The notes below the pieces were generated by a model that saw only the letters and a list, made by a program, of their open reading frames with translations, was not told the DNA's origin and searched no databases. Below are positions 51,146 to 60,366 of a DNA stretch of 64,000 nucleotides, piece by piece. Origin of the DNA: Marinicella meishanensis (lineage in GTDB: Bacteria > Pseudomonadota > Gammaproteobacteria > Xanthomonadales > Marinicellaceae); the NCBI RefSeq assembly GCF_019931145.1, contig NZ_JAIOUV010000004.1:310001-374000 (forward strand), read 5' to 3'. The first letter of the stretch is position 1. Each line of letters begins with the position of its first letter. Both the position numbers and the translations under genes were made by a program.

Positions 51146-53011
51146 TCATTGCGGCAAGGTGTTGAAATCAATGGCGGTGGGGTCATTGGCGCGGTAATCC
51201 ACCTGCCAACTCACGGGCCCCGCGCCACAGTCGGCACAATGATACACCCGATTGACGGCGTTTTGCACCACCGGTTTTTGCACCTGGCCATTGGCTTTTA
51301 CGGCATCAACCGCAAAGCGCATCTGGGTTGGCATCAAATGTGAAATCACCAAATAAGGGGCATTGGTGGTGGCAATCGTTTGGGTCTCGGCGGTCACTTC
51401 ACCGGCCGCCATGTTGGTCCTTGGCGGGTGCACATAGTCATCGAATGGCACCAGTGTCACCGCCGTTTGTGGTGCATGGTTTTGATGACCCGTGGTCAGC
51501 CCCCATGAAGGGGTCACCCATTGCTCCGGCCCGCGCGACAAGCGGTCCCAGAAAGACTTGTGCATGATGAACACGGCTTGGTCATGATCCTTTTTCACCC
51601 CGCCCAATTGCAATTGCTGTTGGGGGCAGAAAAAATGCACCAAGGCGCCACCGGTCATTTCCAACACCGCGGCATAGGGTCCATTGACCACCGAATTTTG
51701 TCCACAAAACAGGGTCGACAAATCATGGGAATCTTGCAGGGTGATGGCATCCAAGGTGTTGTGACTTTGCCACCAATCGGGTGCCGGTTGCTCAATGACA
51801 TTCATCACCGAGCCGAGGTTGATCTGCTGGTTTGTGCTGGCTTGATGAAACGCCACCATCGGCCCGATACCGAGCAGCAACAAAGCCACGGTGAACACCC
51901 CCAACAACGGTCGATAGGCCGCCACCAGCGCGTGCAAGCTCAAGGCCATCAGGCCAGCCAACAATGGCGTCAGGGTCAACAACATATAAAACGGGGTGAA
52001 CGAGCGCAAGCTGGTCACCAGCACCACACCCAGCAGCAAACCGACCAACAAGCCACCGAACCAGCGGCGGTGGGTGGGCTTGAAATACAAGCGCCACAAG
52101 CCCATCAATAGGCCCAGGACCACCAACCCATACAAGCCAGTCATCCATTGGCCCAGCCCCGGTTTGTGCACCACCACAAACTGCACAATTCGCTGTGGAC
52201 CGGTGACCAGCAGTGAATACACGGTCAACCACAGCCGCTGCCACCAGGCTGGTTGTTCAATGGCCCCGCCGGTGGCCTTGAGCTGATCGGCGGTCGCTTC
52301 ACGTTGGCTCAGTCGTTGCCAGTCAGGAAATTGATGCAGCAGCTGATCCACCAAGTAAGGCAACAACGGCAACAGAAACAATAAACCGGCGACCCAGTAG
52401 GCCCGCCAGGTCAAAGCCGCGTGTCGATACCAAATCACTGGCCCACCAAACACCATCAACACCAAAAAACTGGGGTGGGCATGGAAGCCAAGGCCCGCCA
52501 CCAAGGCGGCGCAATACCAATGTGACAAACGTCCGGATTGCACAAAGCGTAACAGCAACAGCAACCACAACAAGGTCAATGTTTCCAACAGGTTGAAATG
52601 ACTGATGAACACCTGATTGATCACTTGCCAGCCAGGCAACAACAGCAGCATGGCCCACAACAAACCCAAACGACGATCAATCAATTCGCTGCCCAAGCGA
52701 TAAGCCAGATAATATTTCAAACCGGCGGCCAAACCCACCCACCAGGCCACCACCAGCAAAGAACCGGTCAGGCTGGGCAAAGCCAAGAAATAAAACCAAA
52801 TGGGGCCGGTGTGAAAAAATCCGCCAATGTCAGGTCCCAGGCTGGGAAAGGCTTGCCAACGGGCGATGTCGGTGGCTTTGTACAGGTCCCTGGCGGTGTC
52901 CATCAACACCACCGACTGGCTGTAGCTGAAGGCAAACACCAAGGTCACCAGCACCACCATGGCCAGCGGCAACCAGTCAGCCCATGGTCGTCGTGACTGG
53001 TCTGCGGTCAT
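51146..53011 (-). CDS. GT39-like polytopic membrane glycosyltransferase
   Basis: A 621-residue protein with ~11 membrane helices, an N-terminal DTARDLYKATDIARWQAFPSLGPD loop (GT-C acidic first loop), and LPGWQVINQVFISHFNLLETLTLLWL. The C-terminal ~200 residues form a soluble domain with no named fold. It would use a polyprenyl-phosphate sugar donor such as one made by the GT2 in this cluster. It overlaps the VOC gene by 4 nt upstream. Confidence 0.82.
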   Translation of the reverse strand: MTADQSRRPWADWLPLAMVVLVTLVFAFSYSQSVVLMDTARDLYKATDIARWQAFPSLGPDIGGFFHTGPIWFYFLALPSLTGSLLVVAWWVGLAAGLKYYLAYRLGSELIDRRLGLLWAMLLLLPGWQVINQVFISHFNLLETLTLLWLLLLLRFVQSGRLSHWYCAALVAGLGFHAHPSFLVLMVFGGPVIWYRHAALTWRAYWVAGLLFLLPLLPYLVDQLLHQFPDWQRLSQREATADQLKATGGAIEQPAWWQRLWLTVYSLLVTGPQRIVQFVVVHKPGLGQWMTGLYGLVVLGLLMGLWRLYFKPTHRRWFGGLLVGLLLGVVLVTSLRSFTPFYMLLTLTPLLAGLMALSLHALVAAYRPLLGVFTVALLLLGIGPMVAFHQASTNQQINLGSVMNVIEQPAPDWWQSHNTLDAITLQDSHDLSTLFCGQNSVVNGPYAAVLEMTGGALVHFFCPQQQLQLGGVKKDHDQAVFIMHKSFWDRLSRGPEQWVTPSWGLTTGHQNHAPQTAVTLVPFDDYVHPPRTNMAAGEVTAETQTIATTNAPYLVISHLMPTQMRFAVDAVKANGQVQKPVVQNAVNRVYHCADCGAGPVSWQVDYRANDPTAIDFNTLPQ

Positions 53012-53370
53012 CCCTGTTGGTAGATGGTGACCCGCGCGCCGTTGGGGTCACGCAAATGCAAATAGGTCGAGCCCCAGTCGCGTTTGATGGGCCGGCCGGT
53101 CAGGTACTCTGCCGGTAATTGCAGCATGTAATCGGCCAAGGATGGCACCGCAAACTGGATGCTGAAGGCCGAATAGTCATGAATTTCTTTGCACTGAAAC
53201 ACCTCCAAAAACACCCGCTGCTGCAAAGTCCGAAAACCCAAAATGGTGCCATGCACCTCACCATTCTGCCAAGTGTCCACCACTTCGGCCTGCAACACCT
53301 TCTGAAAATACAGCACGGTCTTGTCATACAACGGGGTTTTGATTTGTAATTTCAGGGATTGTAGGTTCAT
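53008..53370 (-). CDS. VOC/glyoxalase-fold protein
   Basis: The 120-residue protein matches the vicinal-oxygen-chelate half-barrel: LKLQIKTPLYDKTVLYFQKVLQAEVVDTW, RVFLEVFQC and the terminal GSTYLHLRDPNGARVTIYQ. Metal ligands are not complete enough to assign catalysis. It is coupled (ATGA) to the GT39-like gene downstream, an unexpected partner. Confidence 0.8.
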   Translation of the reverse strand: MNLQSLKLQIKTPLYDKTVLYFQKVLQAEVVDTWQNGEVHGTILGFRTLQQRVFLEVFQCKEIHDYSAFSIQFAVPSLADYMLQLPAEYLTGRPIKRDWGSTYLHLRDPNGARVTIYQQG

Positions 53371-53449
53371 GGTTTGTCGTCAGCTCCATGGTGAGTCATT
53401 TGTCCAAAAAGCCAAGTCAGTATGACAAACATCATCAGCTCAAGTCAAA

Positions 53450-56080
53450 TTATTCGCCGCAATCTAAGCCCTTTGCGAGTTGCTCTTCGGTTTTGGCCAA
53501 GTTCGTTTTTGCTTGTTGATACGCAGTGTTGTCTTCTTCAACGGTATCAAAATAGGGCAATGATTGATTCAAATAAGTTTTTGCCTCACACCATTGGTTT
53601 TGCAACATTTTCGACAAGCCCATGTTGGCCAATGCTCGGGCCATGGTGTAATTAGTTTTAGATTCTTTGTTTTTGATCTTTTCTTCAAAATAAGTGATGG
53701 TTTCACTCAATGCCGATTCTGCCTTGTCAAATTGTCCATCCATAACCAGCGCTCGGGTGTAATTCATGCGCATAAAATGAAATTGACGGCTGTCCGCTCC
53801 ACGGGTTTTTTTGATGTGAGGGATCACCCTGTCGTAATACACCAAGGCCTTGGTTGCATCTTGCAAATTATCCAAATATGAGTTAGCCAAGTTGTATTCC
53901 AATATAGCGATTTTTTTGGGGTTGTTGGTGTAGTGATTTTTTTCCAGTTCGATGCCCATGATATAGTGTTCAACTGCTGTTTCATGCTGCTGTAATCCTG
54001 TGTAGGCAGCTGCCAGCAAGTTTTCCAATTGCACCCGCTTTGGAAAATACTCTCCATATACTTGTCGATATATCCCTTCTGCTAGCAAAGCAAATTTAAG
54101 GGCATTTTCTGCATCGTACATATGGAAGGCAGAAAGATATGCCATTTGGTATTTGGTGTGCCCAACAGTAAGGTGGTTGTGTCCGAGTATCTGTTCTTGT
54201 ATTTCAACGGCTTCGTTGAGCATCGCCATCTTCTTTTCTGAATGATCAAAATGATAAAACAATGTGGAAATTTTTTGTAGCCAGCTGGCATATTCTACTG
54301 TCCCTTCTCCATGTTGTAACTCTGCCATGACTAACAAATCGTTGATGATGGTATCGACTTCTTCAAACAGTTCTAAAGATTTTAAGACATGAGCCAAGCG
54401 GTATTTGATCTCAAGCAATTCGATTTCAGAATAATGATCGTTATTTGTGAGCGCCTCTTGCATCATATCAGCCACAGTTTGGCGTGCATCCCGACCTCGG
54501 TCATCAATCAAAATGTCGGCTTCCAAAAGCATTTTTTTGAACTCCGTTTCAGGCCCCAGCAGCTCATCAATACCTTGTAAAATCGCCTTGGCTTTGGTCA
54601 CTTCACCCAAATTGAAATAGACTTGAGCAATCACCGTTTTCAATTTATTGATGACCTCATCACCCAACAGGCTCTCTTGCAATTGATATTCCGCCATTTT
54701 GAGGATTTCACCTGCCGATAATGCCTTGCCTTTGGCTTGCTCTGGATCGGCTGATTCAAAAGTCTGTACCAAAAAGTCAGTCACCGCTTCGGCGGTTTGT
54801 TTTTCAACCAAAGCTTTGTCACGCTCTTGCGCGATCAAAACCGATTGCTGTCGGAACATCAGCGCCGAGGCCACCAACACCAGCACCAAGGTGGTCATGG
54901 CGGTGATTGGGAACCAATGACGGCGCAGGTGTTTTTTGAATCGGTAGAGCACCTGATCTTTCTTGATTTGCAATGGCTGATGGCGCAACAAGCGGTGCAC
55001 GTCCTCGGCCATCTCGGCCACCGATTGGTAGCGTTCGCTGGGGGCTTTTTTCAGGGCATGAAAAATGATCGCATCCAGGTCACTGCTGACTTGGCTGGGC
55101 TTGATCGCAGCTGGCCGCTCAGCCAATTGTTGCAACCGGCGACTGGGGTTGATCGGCAGGCGCTGATTGATGATCGATTCAATCTCACCCCAGGTTTTGT
55201 CGGCCAAGTCAAACGCGTCTTCGCCGGTGACCAGTTTGTACAACAACAGACCCAACAAATAGACATCGCAGGCCACGGTGATCGGTTCGCCATTGATTTG
55301 CTCTGGGGCTGAATACTGCGGGGTCAAGGCGGTCAAGCCCTCGATGGTTTGCCACACATCCTGGGTGCCTGGTAATACTTTCAACGGTTTGGCGATGCCA
55401 AAATCAAGCAACTTGGCATCGCCATCGTCATTGACCATGATGTTCGACGGTTTCAAATCGCGGTGCACCACCAGGTTTTTGTGCGCATGGCCCACCGCCT
55501 CACAAACTTGTAAAAACAAATTCAGCCGTTGTTGTAGGTCCAAATTGTGTTCCGCACAATGCACATCCAAGGCCACGCCATCGATGTATTCCATGGCATA
55601 AAACGGCACCCCACCCTCGATACCGGCGTCGATCAAACGGGCGATGTTGGGGTGTTCCAAGCCCGCCAGGATTTGGCGTTCGGTTTCAAATCGGTTCAAG
55701 GTTTGCGGGTTCATGCTTTGTCGCGACAAGACCTTCAGTGCCACCATTTGGGTCACTTGGTCTTGGCGTTCTGCCAAATACACCTCACCCATACCACCAC
55801 TGCCCAACAAGCGCTGGATTTTGAATTTGGAAAACATGTCCCCGGCTTGTAGTTGGTCACGTTCAGCCACCACCGCCATGGCCGATTGTTCAGGGGTCAG
55901 GGTCAGCCCTGAGATGGACTGGTTGGCTGCCATCAACTCGCGCAAGGCCTGTTGCAGAATGGGGTCTTGGGTCAACGTCTCGATGCGGTGATCGATCTGC
56001 GCCGGTGCCACTTCCAGCAGTTCAATGACCCAGGCTTTGATTTGTTGCCATTGGTCTTGGCTGATTGCATGCTGATCCAT
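53450..56080 (-). CDS. Serine/threonine protein kinase with membrane helix and TPR domain
   Basis: Residues ~85-360 are a Hanks kinase: GSGGMGEVYLAE (glycine loop), ALKVLS (Lys), VVHRDLKPSNIMV (catalytic loop), LLDFGIAK (DFG), YSAPEQINGE (APE). A membrane helix follows at ~395 (WFPITAMTTLVLVLVASALM). The external ~450 residues are TPR-like (LGEVTKAKAILQGIDELLG, LQQHETAVEHYIMGIELEK). No ECF sigma factor gene is adjacent. The kinase part is GC-rich while the TPR part has more AT-rich codons, so the sensor part may have been exchanged. Confidence 0.92.
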   Translation of the reverse strand: MDQHAISQDQWQQIKAWVIELLEVAPAQIDHRIETLTQDPILQQALRELMAANQSISGLTLTPEQSAMAVVAERDQLQAGDMFSKFKIQRLLGSGGMGEVYLAERQDQVTQMVALKVLSRQSMNPQTLNRFETERQILAGLEHPNIARLIDAGIEGGVPFYAMEYIDGVALDVHCAEHNLDLQQRLNLFLQVCEAVGHAHKNLVVHRDLKPSNIMVNDDGDAKLLDFGIAKPLKVLPGTQDVWQTIEGLTALTPQYSAPEQINGEPITVACDVYLLGLLLYKLVTGEDAFDLADKTWGEIESIINQRLPINPSRRLQQLAERPAAIKPSQVSSDLDAIIFHALKKAPSERYQSVAEMAEDVHRLLRHQPLQIKKDQVLYRFKKHLRRHWFPITAMTTLVLVLVASALMFRQQSVLIAQERDKALVEKQTAEAVTDFLVQTFESADPEQAKGKALSAGEILKMAEYQLQESLLGDEVINKLKTVIAQVYFNLGEVTKAKAILQGIDELLGPETEFKKMLLEADILIDDRGRDARQTVADMMQEALTNNDHYSEIELLEIKYRLAHVLKSLELFEEVDTIINDLLVMAELQHGEGTVEYASWLQKISTLFYHFDHSEKKMAMLNEAVEIQEQILGHNHLTVGHTKYQMAYLSAFHMYDAENALKFALLAEGIYRQVYGEYFPKRVQLENLLAAAYTGLQQHETAVEHYIMGIELEKNHYTNNPKKIAILEYNLANSYLDNLQDATKALVYYDRVIPHIKKTRGADSRQFHFMRMNYTRALVMDGQFDKAESALSETITYFEEKIKNKESKTNYTMARALANMGLSKMLQNQWCEAKTYLNQSLPYFDTVEEDNTAYQQAKTNLAKTEEQLAKGLDCGE

Positions 56081-56121
56081 GATTGACTTCTTTTGGCGTG
56101 TTGTTCAGGTGATGGTTGGCT

Positions 56122-57954
56122 TCACTCCACGGTAACGGATTTGGCCAGGTTTCTGGGTTGGTCGACGTCGGTCCCACGCAGCACCGCCACGTGGTAGGAC
56201 AACAGCTGCAGGGGCACATTGAAGACGATGGGCGAGGTGAAGCTGCCGCTGGCTTCCAGTTCGATCAGATGGTTGACCCGGTCTTTTAAGCCATGCTGAC
56301 TTTTGTGATCAACAAAGGCAAACAGTTCGCCACCTCGGGCCCGCACCTCTTCGATGTTGGACTCCAGTTTTTCCAGCAGTTCGTCATTGGGACACACCGC
56401 GATCACCGGCATTTTTTCATCAACCAAGGCCAAGGGGCCGTGTTTCAACTCGCCCGCTGGATACCCTTCGGCATGGATGTAGGAAATTTCCTTCAATTTC
56501 AAGGCCCCTTCCAAAGCAATCGGGTAGTGCACCCCACGACCCAAGAACAAGGCGTTGTCGCGTTGCACGATTTTTTCGGCCATGACTTTGATTTGGTCGT
56601 CCAACAGCAGCGATTGGTTGATGATGCCCGGCAAGGTGATCAACTGTTCGGCCAGGTTTTTGCGCACCGCCTCATCGACCTGTTTGATTTCTGCCAATTT
56701 CAAGGTCAACAAGGCCAACACCGTCAACTGGGTGGTCAGGGCTTTGGTCGAGGCCACACCAATCTCGGGGCCGGCGTGGGTCAAGATGCAATGTTCGGTT
56801 TCCCGGTCCAAACTCGAATTGGCGACGTTGCACACGGCAAAAGTGGACAGGTAATTGGCGGTCTTGGCAAAGCGCAAGGCGGCCAGCGAATCGGCCGTTT
56901 CACCGGATTGTGAGATGGTCAGGAACAAGGTGTTCTGCGGCACCACCGGTTTGCGGTAACGGTATTCACTGGCAATCTCCACCTGGGTCGGGATTTGGGT
57001 GATGGCTTCCAGCCAATAACGCGCCACCAATCCGGCATGGTAGGAGGTGCCGCAAGCGATGATGTGGATGTTGTCCACCTGCTGCAGAATGGCGGTGGCC
57101 GCTTCGTTGATGAAATACGGTGAAATCCGGCCGTTGTACAAGCGCTCGGCAATGGTGTTGGCCACGGCCGTGGGTTGTTCGTGAATCTCTTTCAGCATGT
57201 AGTGGGCATAGCCGTCTTTGGTCAATGCTTCTGATGACAAAGTGACGGTTTTCAATTCCCGTTCGACCGGCTGCCCTGCGGCATCGAATATGTGACAGGA
57301 ATCCTGGGTGATCTCCACCACATCACCGTCTTCCAGGTAATGAAATTGGTTGGTTTCATTGATCAAGGCCTGGACATCGGAAGCGACGAAGTTTTCCCCG
57401 TCGCCCAAACCCACCACCAAGGGGCTGCCTTTGCGGGCGGCGATGATGCGGTTGGGATCGGACATGCAGGTGATGGCCACCGCATAAGCCCCTTCCAATT
57501 GGCCAATGGCCTGATGACTGGCGGCCGAAAAACCCATGCCTTGGGCTTGGTAATGGTGGATCAAGTGGACCAAAGTTTCGGTGTCGGTGGCCGACTTGAA
57601 GGCATAGCCGGCAGCGATCAGTTGTTCCCGCAAGGGCCGGTAATTTTCAATGATGCCATTGTGCACCACGGCAATCGCGTTGTTCGAATCATGCGGGTGG
57701 GCGTTGGCCGATGTCGGTTCACCGTGGGTCGCCCAGCGGGTGTGACCGATACCCACATGTCCGGCCACCGGATGGGCGGCCAGCTCTTGTTTCAGTTGGC
57801 TCAGTTTGCCGGCTTGTTTGCGGATGGCGATGTGATCGCCCTCAATGATGGCAATACCGGCCGAATCATAGCCCCGATACTCTAGGGTCTGCAGGCCATT
57901 GACGATGACCTCAACCACATTCCTGTTGGCACTGACTGCAACGATTCCACACAT
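56122..57954 (-). CDS. glmS: Glutamine-fructose-6-phosphate aminotransferase (isomerizing)
   Basis: A 610-residue enzyme: N-terminal nucleophile MCGIVAV, glutaminase loops GIGHTRWATHGEP and HNGIIENY, and the SIS isomerase domain (SQSGETADSLAALR, TKALTTQLT, EGALKLKEISYIHAEGYPAGELKHGPLALV), ending DVDQPRNLAKSVTVE. It makes glucosamine-6-phosphate, the first step to UDP-GlcNAc for peptidoglycan and LPS. It starts one base after the glmU stop, forming a glmU-glmS operon. It ends 42 bp before the kinase gene. Confidence 0.97.
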   Translation of the reverse strand: MCGIVAVSANRNVVEVIVNGLQTLEYRGYDSAGIAIIEGDHIAIRKQAGKLSQLKQELAAHPVAGHVGIGHTRWATHGEPTSANAHPHDSNNAIAVVHNGIIENYRPLREQLIAAGYAFKSATDTETLVHLIHHYQAQGMGFSAASHQAIGQLEGAYAVAITCMSDPNRIIAARKGSPLVVGLGDGENFVASDVQALINETNQFHYLEDGDVVEITQDSCHIFDAAGQPVERELKTVTLSSEALTKDGYAHYMLKEIHEQPTAVANTIAERLYNGRISPYFINEAATAILQQVDNIHIIACGTSYHAGLVARYWLEAITQIPTQVEIASEYRYRKPVVPQNTLFLTISQSGETADSLAALRFAKTANYLSTFAVCNVANSSLDRETEHCILTHAGPEIGVASTKALTTQLTVLALLTLKLAEIKQVDEAVRKNLAEQLITLPGIINQSLLLDDQIKVMAEKIVQRDNALFLGRGVHYPIALEGALKLKEISYIHAEGYPAGELKHGPLALVDEKMPVIAVCPNDELLEKLESNIEEVRARGGELFAFVDHKSQHGLKDRVNHLIELEASGSFTSPIVFNVPLQLLSYHVAVLRGTDVDQPRNLAKSVTVE

Positions 57955-57955
57955 G

Positions 57956-59305
57956 TTATTTCTGTTCCGGTTTGGTCCAGCCCTCGACCGATTTCTGGCG
58001 GCTTCTGGACAAAGTCAATTGGTCATCGGGGGTGTCTTTGGTGATGGTTGATCCGGCCCCGATGGTGGCATTTTTGCCCACCGTCACCGGCGCCACCAAC
58101 TGGGTGTCTGAGCCAATGAACGCCCCGTCTTTGATGGTGGTGGTGAATTTATTCACCCCATCGTAATTACACGTGATGGTGCCGGCCCCGATGTTCACCG
58201 CCGCACCAATCTCGGCATCACCCAAGTATGTCAGGTGACTGGCTTTGCTGTTTCGACCCATGTGGGTCTTTTTGGTTTCCACAAAATTGCCCACTTTACA
58301 ACCTGCGGACAACTCCGTCCCAGGGCGCAAACGTGCATACGGTCCAATGTGACACGGTCCGGTGGTCACCACCCCGTCCAGCATGGAATGGGGTGCCACC
58401 ACCGTGCCGGCGGCCAAACGCGAATCTTTGATCACACAATGCGCACCGATGTGCACGTCTTCACCAAACTCACAGTCGCCCTCAAGCAACACCCCTTTGT
58501 CGATCATCACATCGGCCCCACAATATACGGTGCCCCGCACATCCACGGATTCAGGACGCAGCAAGCGCACGCCTTGATGCATCAGTTGTTGACGAATTCG
58601 CTGTTGTAACAGGTCTTCCAGTTCGGCCAGTTGGGCCATGTCATTGGCCCCCTTCACGACTTCGGCATCAACCACCACCGCGGCTTGAAACGGCTGGCCT
58701 TCGGCCGCGGCCAAACCGATCACATCGGTCAGGTAATATTCATGTTGCTGGTTGTCGTTGGACAACTGGCCCAGCCAGTGTTTGAGTGCTTTGGCTGGCG
58801 CCTGGATGATGCCTGAATTGACTTCCTGAATGGCCAGCACCGATTCATTGGCATCCTTGTGTTCGACGATGGCGGCGATGTGCTCGCCTTCACGGATGAT
58901 GCGGCCGTAACCCGTGGCATCGGCCAACACCGCAGTCAAGACAAACTGCTGGTCCCGCCAAGGCAACAAATCAGCCACTTGCACCAGGGGGGCATCGCCA
59001 TACAACACCAACACGTCCTCATCGTCTTGAAAAAAAGTCGCGGCTTGTTGGACCGCATGGCCGGTACCCAGTTGTTCTTTTTGTTCGGCCCAATTCACCG
59101 GCCAATCCTGGCCGTGTTGAATCAATTGTTCGGCCTGGTGCCCGAAGACCACGGTGATTTGGGCCGGCTCCAATGCCTGGGCCAAATCCAGCACATGATC
59201 AATCATGGCCCGCCCTGCCACTTCATGCAACACTTTGAGCTTTTGTGAATGCATCCGCGTGCCGGCCCCCGCCGCCAGGATCACCACATGCAAAGGGCGA
59301 CTCAT
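57956..59305 (-). CDS. glmU: Bifunctional GlmU: glucosamine-1-phosphate acetyltransferase / GlcNAc-1-phosphate uridylyltransferase
   Basis: The N-domain has LAAGAGTRMHSQKLKVLHEV and VLYGDAPLV; the C-domain is a left-handed beta-helix of hexapeptides ending in GAGTITCNYDGVNKFTTTIKDGAFIGSDTQLVAPVTVG, the acetyltransferase end. The length of 449 residues is normal. It completes UDP-GlcNAc synthesis from the glucosamine-phosphate produced after GlmS (GlmM is elsewhere). It is separated from the upstream small gene by a terminator, so it likely has its own promoter around 59310-59400. Confidence 0.97.
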   Translation of the reverse strand: MSRPLHVVILAAGAGTRMHSQKLKVLHEVAGRAMIDHVLDLAQALEPAQITVVFGHQAEQLIQHGQDWPVNWAEQKEQLGTGHAVQQAATFFQDDEDVLVLYGDAPLVQVADLLPWRDQQFVLTAVLADATGYGRIIREGEHIAAIVEHKDANESVLAIQEVNSGIIQAPAKALKHWLGQLSNDNQQHEYYLTDVIGLAAAEGQPFQAAVVVDAEVVKGANDMAQLAELEDLLQQRIRQQLMHQGVRLLRPESVDVRGTVYCGADVMIDKGVLLEGDCEFGEDVHIGAHCVIKDSRLAAGTVVAPHSMLDGVVTTGPCHIGPYARLRPGTELSAGCKVGNFVETKKTHMGRNSKASHLTYLGDAEIGAAVNIGAGTITCNYDGVNKFTTTIKDGAFIGSDTQLVAPVTVGKNATIGAGSTITKDTPDDQLTLSRSRQKSVEGWTKPEQK

Positions 59306-59416
59306 GCGGGGCTCCGTTGGGTCTTGGTTTGGGTATGGCTTGGGTGTCTGTTGATGATCAAGGCCAGCGCCTCATGCTGCAAAAGCAGTCATTATAATTC
59401 ATCTGACCCTGAAGCC

Positions 59417-59446
59417 AAAACCCCGATGCCAGGCACCGGGGTTTTT
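59417..59446 (-). terminator. Terminator between the small secreted gene and glmU
   Basis: AAAACCCCG...CGGGGTTTTT, with an internal TGCC-A-GGCA extension, gives a strong hairpin with T-runs on both strands, 34 bases past the stop of the upstream minus-strand gene. Confidence 0.85.
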
Positions 59447-59479
59447 CTGGGTTGATGCCCGCTGCTTAGCGGCTGGATT

Positions 59480-59761
59480 TTACCGCGGTCGCTGGCGGTA
59501 TTCTTGCAGCACCACTTCGGTCAGATCCAATTGTTGATCGGCCTGATGTTGGTTCAACACGCGTTTTTTGGCTTGGGTGTTCAACCGCTCATAGTAGCGG
59601 TAGGTGCTGGGTTTGTGGTCCTTGATGTAGGCCGTTAACTGTTCCAAAGAATCAAAGTTCAGGGTCTGATTCATGGCAAACAAATTGCTTTCGGGGTAAT
59701 CCTGAGCTGCGGCTGGTAGCAACACCGCCAACATCAACAACATCATTAGGGTCTGTTTCAT
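59480..59761 (-). CDS. Small exported protein of unknown function
   Basis: A 93-residue protein with signal peptide KQTLMMLLMLAVLLPAAAQ and a helical, basic body (SLEQLTAYIKDHKPSTYRYYERLNTQAKKRVL). The ATG at 59761 has an excellent AGAGGAG Shine-Dalgarno; upstream codons of the longer frame have no signal. No family is recognised. It is monocistronic between two regulatory elements. Confidence 0.78.
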   Translation of the reverse strand: MKQTLMMLLMLAVLLPAAAQDYPESNLFAMNQTLNFDSLEQLTAYIKDHKPSTYRYYERLNTQAKKRVLNQHQADQQLDLTEVVLQEYRQRPR

Positions 59762-59921
59762 GTTCACTCCTCTTGGGTTAATCAATCTGCACAGCGGTCC
59801 CCGAGTTTCGCTGCACACATTCATGGTGTCGCATTCAATTAGAGTAATTAATCTAAAGGCTCCGTTTTTATGGTAATCGGTTGATTTTGTTCATGGATTG
59901 GCAGAAAACACTTGACGGCTG

Positions 59922-59961
59922 TGTTGTTGCGTGTATACTGTGCATATTTATTATATACAGT
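59922..59961 (+). promoter_or_regulatory. Promoter and direct-repeat operator of the YtrA-type operon
   Basis: TTGACG (59922-59927) and TATTTA (59945-59950) form a plausible promoter with a 17-nt spacer. Two near-identical 8-mers, TATACTGT (59934-59941) and TATACAGT (59954-59961), flank the -10 and sit close to the ATG 59971. GntR proteins of the YtrA subfamily bind such sites in their own promoters, so autoregulation is likely. Confidence 0.55.
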
Positions 59962-59970
59962 AGGCACACA

Positions 59971-60366
59971 ATGGATCCACACCTGATCCTCTCACAAACC
60001 GATGGTCGCCCCATGTATTTACAGATCATGGAGCAAATCAAACAATTGATTGCCGTTGGCGATTGGCAACCGGGGGCCAAAGTCCCTTCCATTCGAGAGT
60101 TGGCTGTGGCCACCCAAGTCAGTGTCATCACCGTCAAGCGGGCTTACCAGGAGTTGGAACGCGAAGGGGTGTTGATGACACAGGCCGGAGTCGGTTCCTT
60201 TGTGGCCCAAAACGAAGCACTGGGAGACCAAATCATGCGTTCAGAAATTGACAAACATTTGGCCGCCGCCTTGGCCCACGCCAAAGCGTTTGGCATCAGC
60301 ACCGAGGACCTGTTACAGCGACTGCAACAGTTGGCCCAAACCCATTCAGGAGGCGATCATGAGTGA
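59971..60366 (+). CDS. GntR-family regulator, YtrA subfamily
   Basis: A 131-residue protein consisting of a winged-helix domain (GRPMYLQIMEQIKQLIAVGDWQPGAKVPSIRELA, TQVSVITVKRAYQELEREGVLMTQAGVGSFV) plus a short ~55-residue helical tail, the hallmark of YtrA-type regulators with no large ligand domain. It starts at ATG 59971, just after an operator-like repeat pair. It overlaps the ABC ATPase gene by 8 nt. Confidence 0.92.
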   Translation: MDPHLILSQTDGRPMYLQIMEQIKQLIAVGDWQPGAKVPSIRELAVATQVSVITVKRAYQELEREGVLMTQAGVGSFVAQNEALGDQIMRSEIDKHLAAALAHAKAFGISTEDLLQRLQQLAQTHSGGDHE

